NCBI RefSeq assembly: GCF_022347785.1
Contig: NZ_JAKRGA010000004.1
Span: 248,001-312,000 of the forward strand
Direction of reading: 5' to 3'
Source of the DNA: Psychrobium sp. MM17-31
GTDB taxonomy: Bacteria > Pseudomonadota > Gammaproteobacteria > Enterobacterales > Psychrobiaceae
DNA length: 64,000 nt
A program made the position numbers and the translations under genes. Numbering within the stretch: position 1 is the first letter of the stretch; each line of letters begins with the position of its first letter. Below the pieces are notes generated by a model, which was not told the DNA's origin, searched no databases, and saw only the letters and a program-made list of their open reading frames with translations. Positions 54,569 to 63,754 of the stretch are shown piece after piece.

Positions 54569-56983
54569 ATGTCGACTTATGAACAAATAGATTCAGCGCT
54601 GTTTGATACTACTGCAAGTTTTGAGATTTCAATTTCAAAGCACTTTGATTTGTCGCTTATTAGCGTTGATGATTTAACGTTAACGCTATTCTCATTAGAT
54701 ACCCAATCTGACTTTGATGAATTTTTTCATACTAATATAGCCAGTTCTCTTGCCCACGGTCTAACTCATCTGCACCGAACAGCTCAAGGCCGCAGTTGTT
54801 TTCGAGTTCCATTTACCATTACCACCGACAGCTCACACCTTGATTCTATTTTATTGCTCAATGTTCAAGAAAATTATCACAAGGCGATTGTTCACATCGT
54901 CGATCTAACTCAATTTAGTGAGGCCAAGTTTCAGTTAGAAGAGTTAATGTTGCGCTACGAGCTGGTTGTTGAAGGGGCCTTTGGGGCTATTTGGGACTGG
55001 GATTTGGTTAACAAGAGTGTTCATTTTTCTGAAAGTTGGTGCCAGTTACGCGGTGGAACTAAATCTGATTTCACTGGCGATCAGAACGAATGGGTGGAGT
55101 CAGTTCACCCTGATGATTTACCACGAGTTATGCAGGCGGTTGAAGATCACTTTGCTGGTAAAACGGAAGTTTTTGAAGAAGAGTATCGAATTGTTGATAA
55201 GCAAGGTGGTATTACTTGGATTGTCGATCGCGGTATTGCTAAACGCAATGCACAAGGTGAAGTTATCCGAATGGCGGGTTCGGAGTTTGATATCACTGAG
55301 CAGCGCGCGCATCGCGAGGAATTAAAACTGGCGGCGAGTGTGTTTGAAAATATCACTGAAGCGGCAGTGATTTTAGATGCGAATGGTTACATCATCAATG
55401 TGAACGAGGCTTTTAACCAGTTATTTTGTTCGCAAAACATCCCGCTGGATTCAATGCATTTTAGCGAGATTTTTTCGATTTCGCAGCGCCAAATCATTAA
55501 AGATTTATTAGCTACCCATCCGATAAAATGGTCCGGTGAAACACAAATACATACCCTAAACCACGATGCTGTAGCCTGTAAATTGACGGTAAATCATGTA
55601 AAAAATGGCGAGGAAATTACCCACTTTGTTTGTTTGCTTGCTGACATTAGTGAAACCAAAAAGACACAGTCGCTATTGTATGATCTCGCTTATAAAGATG
55701 CGCTAACAGGCCTACCTAATCGCTTATCTCTCAATAGTTATTTGATGTCGCAAATTAGGCAATATCGAGAAACTAATAAGCAATTGGCATTGTTGTTTAT
55801 CGATTTAGACAATTTTAAATTCGTCAATGACAGCCTAGGCCATAAAGCGGGTGATGATATCGTTAAAAAAGCGGCGAGAATAATTAACGATGTCATGGGA
55901 GAACACTGCTTTATTGCGCGCCTAGGCGGCGATGAGTTCGTTGTTGTTTTACCGATAAATCAAGCGACGAATACCGCTCAACAAGCCGCTGAAAAGCTGG
56001 TTTCTAATCTTAAGCACCGCGTAGATATCCAAGATAAAAAAGTCATGGTGTCTGCCAGTATTGGTATTTCAATTTATCCCAATGATGGCGTCGATAGCGA
56101 CACCTTGATTCAGCATGCTGATGCTGCAATGTATCAAGCGAAAGAGCGCGGTAAGCAAACCTATCAGTTTTACACTCAATGCTTAACGCAAAAGGCGATG
56201 GACAGAATGCAGCTGGAAGCGAATATCGATCAAGCTATCGCTAGAGAAGAGTTTATATTGCACTATCAGCCGCAAATAGACATCGCCACTGATAAGATTA
56301 TTGGTGTTGAAGCGCTGATTCGCTGGCAACCACATGAGCATCCTTTAATTTATCCGGATCAATTTATTACGCTTGCAGAAGAGAACAATACCATTATAGA
56401 AATTGGCCATTGGGTGCTAAGAGCTGCATGTCAGCAAGCAAAGCAATGGTTAGATAGTGGATTGGTGTTCGGCGCGATGTCGGTAAATGTTTCCGCTAAG
56501 CAATTACAATCTGACGAATTAATCAATCATGTGAAAAACGCACTGGCGGTGAGTGGTTTAGCGCCACAATATCTCGAGCTAGAGATCACCGAAAGTTTCA
56601 TATTACATCAGCCTGATGACGCGATTGCCCGTTTGCATAAATTGCGCGAACTTGGCGTTACACTGGCTATCGATGACTTTGGCACCGGATATTCATCATT
56701 GAGTTATCTCAAGCGTTTGCCGGTGCATCGCCTGAAAATAGATCGCTCGTTTATCGGCGATATTCCGCAGGACACAAACGACACAGCTATCACGCAGGCG
56801 ATTATTGTTATGGCTGAGCAACTAGGGTTGGCGATAATAGCAGAAGGGGTAGAAACCCAAGAACAAGCGCAGTTTTTATTGCGAAACAAATGTTCTCAGG
56901 CTCAGGGGTACTTGTATTCTAAGCCACTTGATAGCTTACAAGCAGAGGCTTTCATTAGTAAGAAGTCCTCATTATTGGTGTAA
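54569..56983 (+). CDS. PAS-GGDEF-EAL protein
   Basis: An 804-residue cytoplasmic c-di-GMP enzyme. Order: unknown N-terminal region (1-130), PAS_3-type domain (about 140-255; GAFGAIWDWDLVNKSVHFS), a second PAS (about 265-375), GGDEF domain with GGDEF at 453-457, and EAL domain (about 560-795) with EAL at 581-583, NVSAKQL, ITESF, DDFGTGYSSL and the EGVE motif. Both catalytic signatures are intact, unlike the propeller sensor at 8272, and no RxxD inhibitory site precedes GGDEF. A TTG eight codons upstream is an alternative start. There is no TM helix. It stands alone between pmbA and the desulfurase fusion. Confidence 0.9.
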   Translation: MSTYEQIDSALFDTTASFEISISKHFDLSLISVDDLTLTLFSLDTQSDFDEFFHTNIASSLAHGLTHLHRTAQGRSCFRVPFTITTDSSHLDSILLLNVQENYHKAIVHIVDLTQFSEAKFQLEELMLRYELVVEGAFGAIWDWDLVNKSVHFSESWCQLRGGTKSDFTGDQNEWVESVHPDDLPRVMQAVEDHFAGKTEVFEEEYRIVDKQGGITWIVDRGIAKRNAQGEVIRMAGSEFDITEQRAHREELKLAASVFENITEAAVILDANGYIINVNEAFNQLFCSQNIPLDSMHFSEIFSISQRQIIKDLLATHPIKWSGETQIHTLNHDAVACKLTVNHVKNGEEITHFVCLLADISETKKTQSLLYDLAYKDALTGLPNRLSLNSYLMSQIRQYRETNKQLALLFIDLDNFKFVNDSLGHKAGDDIVKKAARIINDVMGEHCFIARLGGDEFVVVLPINQATNTAQQAAEKLVSNLKHRVDIQDKKVMVSASIGISIYPNDGVDSDTLIQHADAAMYQAKERGKQTYQFYTQCLTQKAMDRMQLEANIDQAIAREEFILHYQPQIDIATDKIIGVEALIRWQPHEHPLIYPDQFITLAEENNTIIEIGHWVLRAACQQAKQWLDSGLVFGAMSVNVSAKQLQSDELINHVKNALAVSGLAPQYLELEITESFILHQPDDAIARLHKLRELGVTLAIDDFGTGYSSLSYLKRLPVHRLKIDRSFIGDIPQDTNDTAITQAIIVMAEQLGLAIIAEGVETQEQAQFLLRNKCSQAQGYLYSKPLDSLQAEAFISKKSSLLV

Positions 56984-57241
56984 TCATTTAGGTTATTTAC
57001 TGTCCAAATTTCGCCTTCATGTTATTGGCGATTCAGTTAGTATTGGGGTGGACGATTGATATCGTCTGGCACACTCCATTGTTCATCGCGCTTTCTCCAA
57101 TCTAGTCAATAATCCGCATTTTTTTAAGGGTTGAATAATAGACAATTGCTGTTAATATGCTTATCTGAAATTAGATATTACTTTTAGTTATATAGATCTT
57201 TTTATCAATGTAAGCACCTTCAGTTAGTAGAGAATTCAACT

Positions 57242-59506
57242 ATGTCATTGCAACAATCACTTAGCCAAATTTACTTGGACGCTAATGCCACGACCCCTGT
57301 ATTACCGCAAGCTGCCGACGCAGCACTTGCCGCCATGAAAACTTCGTTTGGTAATCCAAGTAGTAGTCATGTCACTGGCTTACGCGCTAAGCAGATCATG
57401 ATGCAAACGCGTGAGCGCGCGCAGCGTATATTAGGCTCTGGTGAAGGTGAGGTGATTTTTACCAGTGGTGCAACAGAAGGCATTCAAACTGGGATTATTT
57501 CGGCGTTAACTGCGGCAAGACAAAGCATGGAGTCTGGCAAGAAATATTGTTTGCTTTATGGTGCAACAGAGCACAAAGCAGTACCTGAGTCGCTTAAGCA
57601 TTGGAATCATATTCTGGGGATTCACGCGGATGTGGTTGCTATCCCTGTTGATAACAAAGGAACACTAGATAAAGAATTTATCGCGCAGCACGTTGGTGAT
57701 GCATTAATGATTTGTACCATGGCGGTTAATAACGAAACTGGAGTTTATCAAGATTTATCGGCGATAGAGCAAGTTATCCGCGCCAACAATCCACACGTAT
57801 ACTGGATGGTTGATTGTGTGCAGGCGCTTGGGAAAACAGGGTTAAATTTAGCGCAAACGACAATTGACTACGCCCCTTTCAGTGGCCATAAACTCTACGC
57901 GCCAAAAGGTATAGGGTTTGTATATATTAGAAAGAGTGCGCCTTTCACGCCGTTTATTGCTGGCGGTGGTCAAGAAGGTGGCTTGCGCTCAGGCACAGAA
58001 AACTTACCGGGTATGGCGGCACTAAATGAAATATTTGCGATTATGTTGGGGGAATCAGACTTCGCTTTTACCCCAAATGAGCAATTGCATAAATTTAGAC
58101 ACCAACTGCGTGCATCGCTAGAAAAAGCCTTTGGCAACGTGGTGTTTAATCACGATTTTGATAACAGCGTGCCAACGACGTTGAACTTTGCTATCGAAGG
58201 CTTTAGCTCAAAAGAAATCATGGACTTATTCGATGCGGCAGGCATTCGTGTAAGCTCGGGTTCGGCGTGTAGTTCAAAAGTGACGCGCAGTTTTGTACTC
58301 GATGCGATGGGACTGCCTGTTTGGCAAAGTGAAGCGGCAATTCGCATGTCGTTTGGCCCTGCAATGACCCAGAGTGAAGTTGATGAAGCCTGTCAGCGTA
58401 TTGAGCAATCGGCAATGGCATTGGGTCACAGCTGTTTGATGTCGCAACATCACATCGATGATAAAGCGCCGCTATCAGGGCTAGTGCAATTTAAGGTTGG
58501 CGGCAGTTGTACCTGGTTGTATGTTGAGCCAAGTGATAAATCGGCAATTGTTATCGATCCACTAAGTGAAGTTAGCAGCCGTATTAATACCTTGATTGAA
58601 TGTCAGCAGCTTAATTTAGTTGCCGTGATTGATACTCATGGCCATGCCGATCATCAGTCAAGTCGTAACGACATTAGTGATAAATACTTAGCGTCGCAAA
58701 CTTGTGATCACTTAGGTTGGCCGTCGAATACTCAATCAGTTTCTGTTGGCGATAGTGAATTTGAATATATCGAAGTCAGCAATAAGTGGCTAGTGCGCAT
58801 TGTTACGCCAGGCCATACGAATGACAGTATTAGCATGGCATTGTGTGAGCCTGTGACAGATCATTTAGATGCACAATACTTATTCTGTGGCGATACTATC
58901 TTGATGGGCAGTTTAGGACGCACTAACTTTGAGTGTTCAAATACGGCGGATATGTATCACAGCCTACGTTATATTGATGCCTTGGTTTCTCGCGATACCT
59001 TGTTGTGTCCTAGTCACGATTACAACAATGAATTTACTAGCTCGATTGATGCTGAAGTCGCTCGTAATCAGTTATTGCAGCAAACATTAGATGGTGTGAT
59101 TAATCAACAACAATTTGTGAATCAGAAAGATGTGTTAGATCAGCATATTGTCGATGAAAGTGGCAGTGAAATAATCTGTGGTGCCTTTGTAGGCGAGTGT
59201 CAAAAACAGAAAATGAATGAATATGATAGCGAATCATTAGCACGAGCGATGCAGTCCAAGCATGCGATTAAATTGATCGATATTCGCGAACCACACGAAT
59301 ACGCATTAGAGCATGATGCGTCATTTGACGAAAATGTGCCGTTGACGCGATTCGTTCAGTTTATCAATGAACACAAGCATGATAAAAACGCTGAAATTGT
59401 GTTGCTATGTCGCAGTGGTAGCCGTTCTTATGTTGCCGCTCAAGCGCTAATTCGTCTTGGTTTTGAAAATGTTGGCCACCTTAAAGGCGGTTACGCGCTT
59501 TATTAA
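57242..59506 (+). CDS. Cysteine desulfurase-MBL-rhodanese triple fusion
   Basis: A 754-residue three-domain protein for moving sulfane sulfur. Domain 1 (about 9-395) is a NifS/IscS-type class V aminotransferase: LDANATTP start, TSGATEG, PLP Lys217 in SGHKLYAPKG, and an active Cys343 in SSGSACSS. Domain 2 (about 412-620) is a metallo-beta-lactamase fold of the persulfide dioxygenase/glyoxalase II type: DTHGHADH with His466, His468, Asp470 and His471, TPGHTND (His525), CGDTI (Asp551) and SHDY (His592), all metal ligands kept. Domain 3 (about 660-754) is a rhodanese with active Cys723 in LLCRSGSRS. Each is usually a separate protein, so one polypeptide could make, transfer and oxidise persulfide. 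ATG start; no neighbouring sulfur genes. Confidence 0.88.
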   Translation: MSLQQSLSQIYLDANATTPVLPQAADAALAAMKTSFGNPSSSHVTGLRAKQIMMQTRERAQRILGSGEGEVIFTSGATEGIQTGIISALTAARQSMESGKKYCLLYGATEHKAVPESLKHWNHILGIHADVVAIPVDNKGTLDKEFIAQHVGDALMICTMAVNNETGVYQDLSAIEQVIRANNPHVYWMVDCVQALGKTGLNLAQTTIDYAPFSGHKLYAPKGIGFVYIRKSAPFTPFIAGGGQEGGLRSGTENLPGMAALNEIFAIMLGESDFAFTPNEQLHKFRHQLRASLEKAFGNVVFNHDFDNSVPTTLNFAIEGFSSKEIMDLFDAAGIRVSSGSACSSKVTRSFVLDAMGLPVWQSEAAIRMSFGPAMTQSEVDEACQRIEQSAMALGHSCLMSQHHIDDKAPLSGLVQFKVGGSCTWLYVEPSDKSAIVIDPLSEVSSRINTLIECQQLNLVAVIDTHGHADHQSSRNDISDKYLASQTCDHLGWPSNTQSVSVGDSEFEYIEVSNKWLVRIVTPGHTNDSISMALCEPVTDHLDAQYLFCGDTILMGSLGRTNFECSNTADMYHSLRYIDALVSRDTLLCPSHDYNNEFTSSIDAEVARNQLLQQTLDGVINQQQFVNQKDVLDQHIVDESGSEIICGAFVGECQKQKMNEYDSESLARAMQSKHAIKLIDIREPHEYALEHDASFDENVPLTRFVQFINEHKHDKNAEIVLLCRSGSRSYVAAQALIRLGFENVGHLKGGYALY

Positions 59507-59523
59507 CGGCGTTATCTGATAAA

Positions 59524-59555
59524 GGTGCAATGAATTTTAAATAATTCATTGCACC
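59524..59555 (+). terminator. Perfect 13-bp hairpin after the triple fusion
   Basis: GGTGCAATGAATT (59524-59536) and AATTCATTGCACC (59543-59555) form a perfect stem with a 6-base AT loop, 18 bases past the stop codon. It has no U-run, so termination is probable but not assured. Confidence 0.6.
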
Positions 59556-59561
59556 AGCACT

Positions 59562-59576
59562 TGATAATCATTATCA
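59562..59576 (+). promoter_or_regulatory. Perfect 7-1-7 Fur-box palindrome
   Basis: TGATAATCATTATCA is an exact 7-1-7 Fur-box palindrome (TGATAAT-N-ATTATCA). It lies 33 bases upstream of the secreted-protein start at 59609, with a TATATA -10-like sequence at 59590-59595 between them. The only downstream gene in the same direction is that protein. Repression by iron-loaded Fur is inferred. Confidence 0.65.
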
Positions 59577-59608
59577 TTTGTGTGTTTTGTATATATCGGA
59601 ATGCTCAA

Positions 59609-60094
59609 ATGAAAAAAATGTTAATCGCTTTATCGCTTAGCTGCTTATCAGCTAGCGCATTTGCTAACAGCAGCGATCTGTTAGACAACTACGGCAAGTT
59701 AGCCAAACTAACCACGCAACAAATCAATACAGCATCTTATAAAGATCTTGGTACTGCATCGAGCCAGTTAGTTGATATTGCTAAAGAGTTTTTACCTGCA
59801 TTTAGTAAGAGCAATCCAGTGTGTAAAGAATACGTCGATGCCATCATGAAGGCGGCGGATTCAATGCAGAAAATTAGTCTTGAAGAAATTGAAGCTGATT
59901 ACCACCACGATGGCAAACTACCAAAAGTAACTAATGGCAGCTGTTACCACGCTAAAGATTTATTAGTTCATCCAGCAACTGTAGTAGTGATGGCTAATAC
60001 ATTAAAAGACACCAAAGAGAATCGCCAAAGTATGGCGGCTGAGCTTTACGAAGTTATCGCTCACCTAGGTGCAGTAAAACAAGCGGTTAAATAA
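59609..60094 (+). CDS. Secreted protein of unknown function, Fur-box linked
   Basis: A 161-residue exported protein that I do not recognise. The ATG at 59609 (MKKMLIALSLSCLSASAFAN) gives a classical Sec signal with cleavage near AFA-NSS at residue 20; the earlier in-frame region is hydrophobic but not needed. The mature protein is largely helical (NYGKLAKLTTQQINT, ELYEVIAHLGAVKQAVK) with one Cys pair (in NPVCKEY and NGSCYHA) and a DYHHDGKL segment with clustered His. A perfect Fur palindrome precedes it and a terminator follows. Iron or heme-related function is an inference from the promoter only. Confidence 0.7.
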   Translation: MKKMLIALSLSCLSASAFANSSDLLDNYGKLAKLTTQQINTASYKDLGTASSQLVDIAKEFLPAFSKSNPVCKEYVDAIMKAADSMQKISLEEIEADYHHDGKLPKVTNGSCYHAKDLLVHPATVVVMANTLKDTKENRQSMAAELYEVIAHLGAVKQAVK

Positions 60095-60111
60095 GACAAT
60101 CGTTTATTGTT

Positions 60112-60148
60112 AAAAAGCCGATACATCACAAGATGTATCGGCTTTTTT
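60112..60148. terminator. Bidirectional intrinsic terminator
   Basis: AAAAAGCCGATACATC (60112-60127) and GATGTATCGGCTTTTT (60132-60147) form a perfect 16-bp stem with loop ACAA, between the convergent secreted-protein gene and the permease gene. Confidence 0.88.
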
Positions 60149-60183
60149 GATCCCAGTGCGAAGGAAAGTGCGGGCAAAGTGAA

Positions 60184-61419
60184 TTAGTCACTTTGCAGGG
60201 CGTCGATAGGGTCTAGCTTCGATGCTTTTACTGCAGGATAAACTCCGAAGGTTAAACCGACTAGTGCACAGATGCTAAACGAGAGTACGATGGCGCTAAT
60301 TGACCATGACACCGCCCACTCAGAGTAGACTGAGATTAGTTCTGATAGCAATATGCCAAAAACCACCCCCAAGATGCCACCGAGAATCGAGATGGTGAAA
60401 CTCTCGGCAATAAACTGCATTTGAATGTCTTTTTGAGTAGCGCCAACGGCGCGTAATAAGCCGATTTCCTTAGTACGTTCAAGTACCGTCGCGAGCATGA
60501 TATTCATAATTCCGATGCCGCCCACCAGTAATGAAATACCTGCGACACATGACATAACAATATTAAATATTTGCTGTGTTTGTTTCTGCTGCGCGAGAAG
60601 GGCTGCTGGCACTATTAACTTGTAATCATCAACATCATTGTGGCGACGTTCAAGTAAATGGCTGATAGCCTGTGCTGCGGCAACAGGGTCGACATCTTCG
60701 CTAACCTTTAACTTAAGGCTAGTGACTTCACTCACCAAATCTTTGCTCGGGAATTTATGTAGCGCAGTTTTTAGCGGGAGAAACACTTGGTTTTGATCGC
60801 CGCCAAGCTTGATGCCTTGGAATTGCTCTTTCTTTAAAAATGGTGCTTTGAGGACACCAACTACCTTAAACCACAGGTGATTTATTTTGACATTTTGACC
60901 GACGGCATTACCTAACGGGAACAGCTGCTTTGCCGTAGTTGAGCCAAGTAATGCGACTTGGCTAAAGGCTAAATCATCGTTGCTATTGAGTAGTCGGCCG
61001 CTAGCCAGCTGAAATTTTGATAATTCAAAAAAGCTCGGGCTAACCCCAGTCGCTTCACCATCACTTTTGCCTTGTGCACTAAAGATACTGTAGGTATCAA
61101 GTTTCTTTTGCGCGCTAAACTGGGTGATAAAAGGCAGTGACGCGACGCTGATTTCGCCATCGCGTATTGAAAGCCCCGTTGAGTGTTTACGCTGCTCTTT
61201 GAGTTCTTTTTCTTCGAAATCTTTGCTTTCGACGATGAGGTTATGCAGCCCCATAGTATTAATCATTTTAAGCGCTTCACGCTCGGCGCCTTCGCCAATG
61301 TTAAGCATGGCGATAACCGCACCAACACCGAAGATCATACCTAGCAGCGTGAGTAGGGTACGTAGTTTGTGATGCGCCAGTTCGGTCAACGTATCGACAA
61401 ATAGAGATAGATATTTCAC
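60184..61419 (-). CDS. MacB/FtsX-type ABC transporter permease
   Basis: A 411-residue inner-membrane permease. One N-terminal helix (about 15-37), a large periplasmic MacB_PCD domain (about 45-270), and three C-terminal helices of the FtsX fold (about 285-405) with GGIGIMNIMLATVLERTKEIGLLRAVGA, the family signature. It has no ATP-binding domain, unlike E. coli MacB, so a separate ATPase must be supplied, probably from beyond the window edge. The GTG start shares one base with the TAG stop of the upstream adaptor (TAGTG). The unit is the last of an export operon. Confidence 0.88.
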   Translation of the reverse strand: MKYLSLFVDTLTELAHHKLRTLLTLLGMIFGVGAVIAMLNIGEGAEREALKMINTMGLHNLIVESKDFEEKELKEQRKHSTGLSIRDGEISVASLPFITQFSAQKKLDTYSIFSAQGKSDGEATGVSPSFFELSKFQLASGRLLNSNDDLAFSQVALLGSTTAKQLFPLGNAVGQNVKINHLWFKVVGVLKAPFLKKEQFQGIKLGGDQNQVFLPLKTALHKFPSKDLVSEVTSLKLKVSEDVDPVAAAQAISHLLERRHNDVDDYKLIVPAALLAQQKQTQQIFNIVMSCVAGISLLVGGIGIMNIMLATVLERTKEIGLLRAVGATQKDIQMQFIAESFTISILGGILGVVFGILLSELISVYSEWAVSWSISAIVLSFSICALVGLTFGVYPAVKASKLDPIDALQSD

Positions 61420-62603
61420 TAGCCGTGTTCCTTATTCGTTAGTGAGATTTGCTCGCCGCTGTCGAGCCCTTGGGTGATTTCAACATGACTTAGGCTGCTT
61501 TGGCCTAGTGTTACTGGCGTTTCAACAAATTCGCCATTGTGATAGCGATAAACCACCGTTTGTTGATTAACCGTGAAAACACTTTGTAGCGGCACTATGA
61601 CAGGTTGAGCTACAGAGGCAACGTGAATAATGGCTTCTAGTTTACGACCCGGCATAAAGAGCTGAGGCTGTTGCGTGTCTAGCTCCACAGTGACTTCGAA
61701 ATATTTTTGCGGATTGCCGCGTTTGACCGATTTAGGAAAGGGCGCAACGCTATCTATTTTGCCACTGTATTTGGTTGTCGCATCGACGTTGAGATAGAAA
61801 TCTACCTTTTGTCCCGCTTGCAGATTAATCGCTTCATTTTCTAGCACGAAAAGCTTTGCCTTCATGTTGCTAATATCCGGTAATTGAGCGATTTTTTCTC
61901 CTGGCCAAACACTTTGTCCTGCGCGAGGTTTTTCGCCGCGCCAGTTAGTTTTATAGGTCAGTAAGCCGTCGTGGGGGGCTTTGACTTCAAGCAATGCTAG
62001 GCTCTGATTAAACTGATCGATTTTCGATTGATGCTGCTGTTCACGCATCTGCAATAGTCCCAGTTCCCCTTCAGAGCTTTCAGAAAAACTGTCGTTTTTC
62101 CACAGTAAATACTCTTGCTTAGAACCGAGGTAGGCGGCATTTTGCATTTGATCTAGAATTTCTAACTTTGACTGAATGCGAATGTCGTCGATGGAAAAGC
62201 GATCGGCAAAATCTTTCTCTTGGTCGATCATGCCAATATCTTTCTTAAGCGCACTAATTTGTTGTTCAAGAGAAGCATTTTTTTCGGTAATTTCTTCCCG
62301 TGTAATGGCTAGTTCATTGGTTTTTTCCTGCGCTTTAATCATCATGGCTTCGCCGTCGATGCGGGCGATAACGTCGCCTTTTTTAACGCGGGTAAATTCC
62401 GGGGCTAGCCATGCGAGATTTTGCATACCACGCCTAGTCATGGGTGCCGAAATATTGGTGGCTTTGGCGGCAAATAGTTCACCTTTAGCAGGTACTTCAA
62501 CCTCAAGTTTTTCCGTTGTTACTGTATAGAGCAGCGGCGTTGCTGTTTCATCTGAGCAAGCCATTAAACTGAGTAGGCTTGCGGCAATAATTAACTTTTT
62601 CAT
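61419..62603 (-). CDS. Periplasmic adaptor lipoprotein (HlyD/RND-type), second
   Basis: A 394-residue membrane-fusion protein. Lipoprotein signal LSLMAC gives lipid Cys16. Barrel-sandwich halves (about 35-75 and 190-240, with APHDGLLTYKTNWRGEKPRAGQSVW), a long coiled-coil hairpin between them (about 85-185), then beta-barrel and membrane-proximal parts (FMPGRKLEAIIHVA). It bridges the permease to an outer-membrane channel. It overlaps the preceding adaptor gene by 4 bases (ATGA) and the permease by 1. Two distinct adaptors in tandem is unusual. Confidence 0.85.
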   Translation of the reverse strand: MKKLIIAASLLSLMACSDETATPLLYTVTTEKLEVEVPAKGELFAAKATNISAPMTRRGMQNLAWLAPEFTRVKKGDVIARIDGEAMMIKAQEKTNELAITREEITEKNASLEQQISALKKDIGMIDQEKDFADRFSIDDIRIQSKLEILDQMQNAAYLGSKQEYLLWKNDSFSESSEGELGLLQMREQQHQSKIDQFNQSLALLEVKAPHDGLLTYKTNWRGEKPRAGQSVWPGEKIAQLPDISNMKAKLFVLENEAINLQAGQKVDFYLNVDATTKYSGKIDSVAPFPKSVKRGNPQKYFEVTVELDTQQPQLFMPGRKLEAIIHVASVAQPVIVPLQSVFTVNQQTVVYRYHNGEFVETPVTLGQSSLSHVEITQGLDSGEQISLTNKEHG

Positions 62604-63754
62604 AATGCGACCTTATCTCCCGCGCTCAGGCCATCTTTGATTATAACTTTTGTGCCGTTGACGGCTTTAATGTCTAAGGTAACGAGTTCATCCGACACTG
62701 TTCCGACTCGAGTAACCTGCGGTTTACCATTGTTAATGTTAACGATAGAAGCTGGTAAAGTGAGTTGATCTTTAAGGGTGTCAGTGACGATATCAACGCG
62801 TGCGGTCATACCGGGACGTAAACGAGAGTCACTGCTATCAAATGCAATAATAACGTCGAAAATCCGGCGCTTGTCTTGAAATGATTTATCGCGAAATACG
62901 CGGCCTAGATTTTCAATCTTTCCTTCAATAACGATTTCTTGTGTGCCATCTAAGGTGATTTTTACCCGCTGACCAACAGCTACTTTACCGCTATCAGGTT
63001 CTGCCACTTGGGCTTTGAGCTGCATTTGTTCGATAACGGCAATCTCCATTACTGGCTGGCCAAATTGAACACTTTCACCAGCCGCTGGTTTTTCACCTTC
63101 CCAGTTACTGCGATAGATCACCATGCCATCGATAGGCGACTTAACATTAAGCTTGGTAATATCTTGTTGTAGTTCTTTGACTTCTCCCGTCAGGCGATTA
63201 ACTTTGGCGCTCATTTGCTTGATGTTCAACTTGTTGTTTGAACGATGAAAATCGAGTTTTTTGCGCGCCAAAAACAGGTCGTTTTTAGCGATGGTAAAGT
63301 CAATAACCGCTTTTTTACGATCATTTTCAGAGCGACTGTTATCTAGGATATTTGCCTTGCGCTCCGCCTTCTCATATTCCATTTCTTTTTCGGCAATGGC
63401 GAGAATCAACTCTTGCTCTTTTTCTGTCTCTTTAAGCTTTTTATTTTCTAGCTCTTTAACCGCGCGATCGAGATTGGCTTGTTTATCTACCATGCGATCT
63501 CGAACTTTTTTATCGTCAAACGCAATTAAAAACTGGCCCTTTTTTACCTTAGTATTTTCAGGAATAATCTGCTTGATAGGATATTGCCACATGCGAGAGA
63601 CCGACGGTGGCGCAATAATCGCAGTTTGCTTGGACTCAAGTTCACCACTGGCGTTAACCACAAGTTCAACATCTTCTACTGTCACTTCTTGGGTTGGAGC
63701 TTGCTCACAACCAGCTAGCAATAATAGCCCGATGATAGGAAACAGTTTTTTCAT
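62600..63754 (-). CDS. Periplasmic adaptor lipoprotein (HlyD/RND-type), first complete
   Basis: A 384-residue membrane-fusion protein with lipid Cys16 (LLLAGC). Barrel-sandwich and lipoyl-like parts (about 30-75 with TKVKKGQFLIAFDDKKV, and 205-235 with SPIDGMVIYRSNWEGEKPAAGESVQ), a strongly charged coiled coil (about 80-195), and a beta-barrel ending RPGMTARVDIVTD. Its opening 30 residues and domain order mirror the next adaptor. It starts 4 bases within the end of the third, truncated adaptor. The operon is read leftward. Confidence 0.86.
   Translation of the reverse strand: MKKLFPIIGLLLLAGCEQAPTQEVTVEDVELVVNASGELESKQTAIIAPPSVSRMWQYPIKQIIPENTKVKKGQFLIAFDDKKVRDRMVDKQANLDRAVKELENKKLKETEKEQELILAIAEKEMEYEKAERKANILDNSRSENDRKKAVIDFTIAKNDLFLARKKLDFHRSNNKLNIKQMSAKVNRLTGEVKELQQDITKLNVKSPIDGMVIYRSNWEGEKPAAGESVQFGQPVMEIAVIEQMQLKAQVAEPDSGKVAVGQRVKITLDGTQEIVIEGKIENLGRVFRDKSFQDKRRIFDVIIAFDSSDSRLRPGMTARVDIVTDTLKDQLTLPASIVNINNGKPQVTRVGTVSDELVTLDIKAVNGTKVIIKDGLSAGDKVAL

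Noticed and set aside
57242-59506. Defence or phage system around the desulfurase fusion
   Set aside because: Cysteine desulfurase genes occur in phosphorothioation (Dnd) loci, but no dndBCDE-like or nuclease gene is adjacent.
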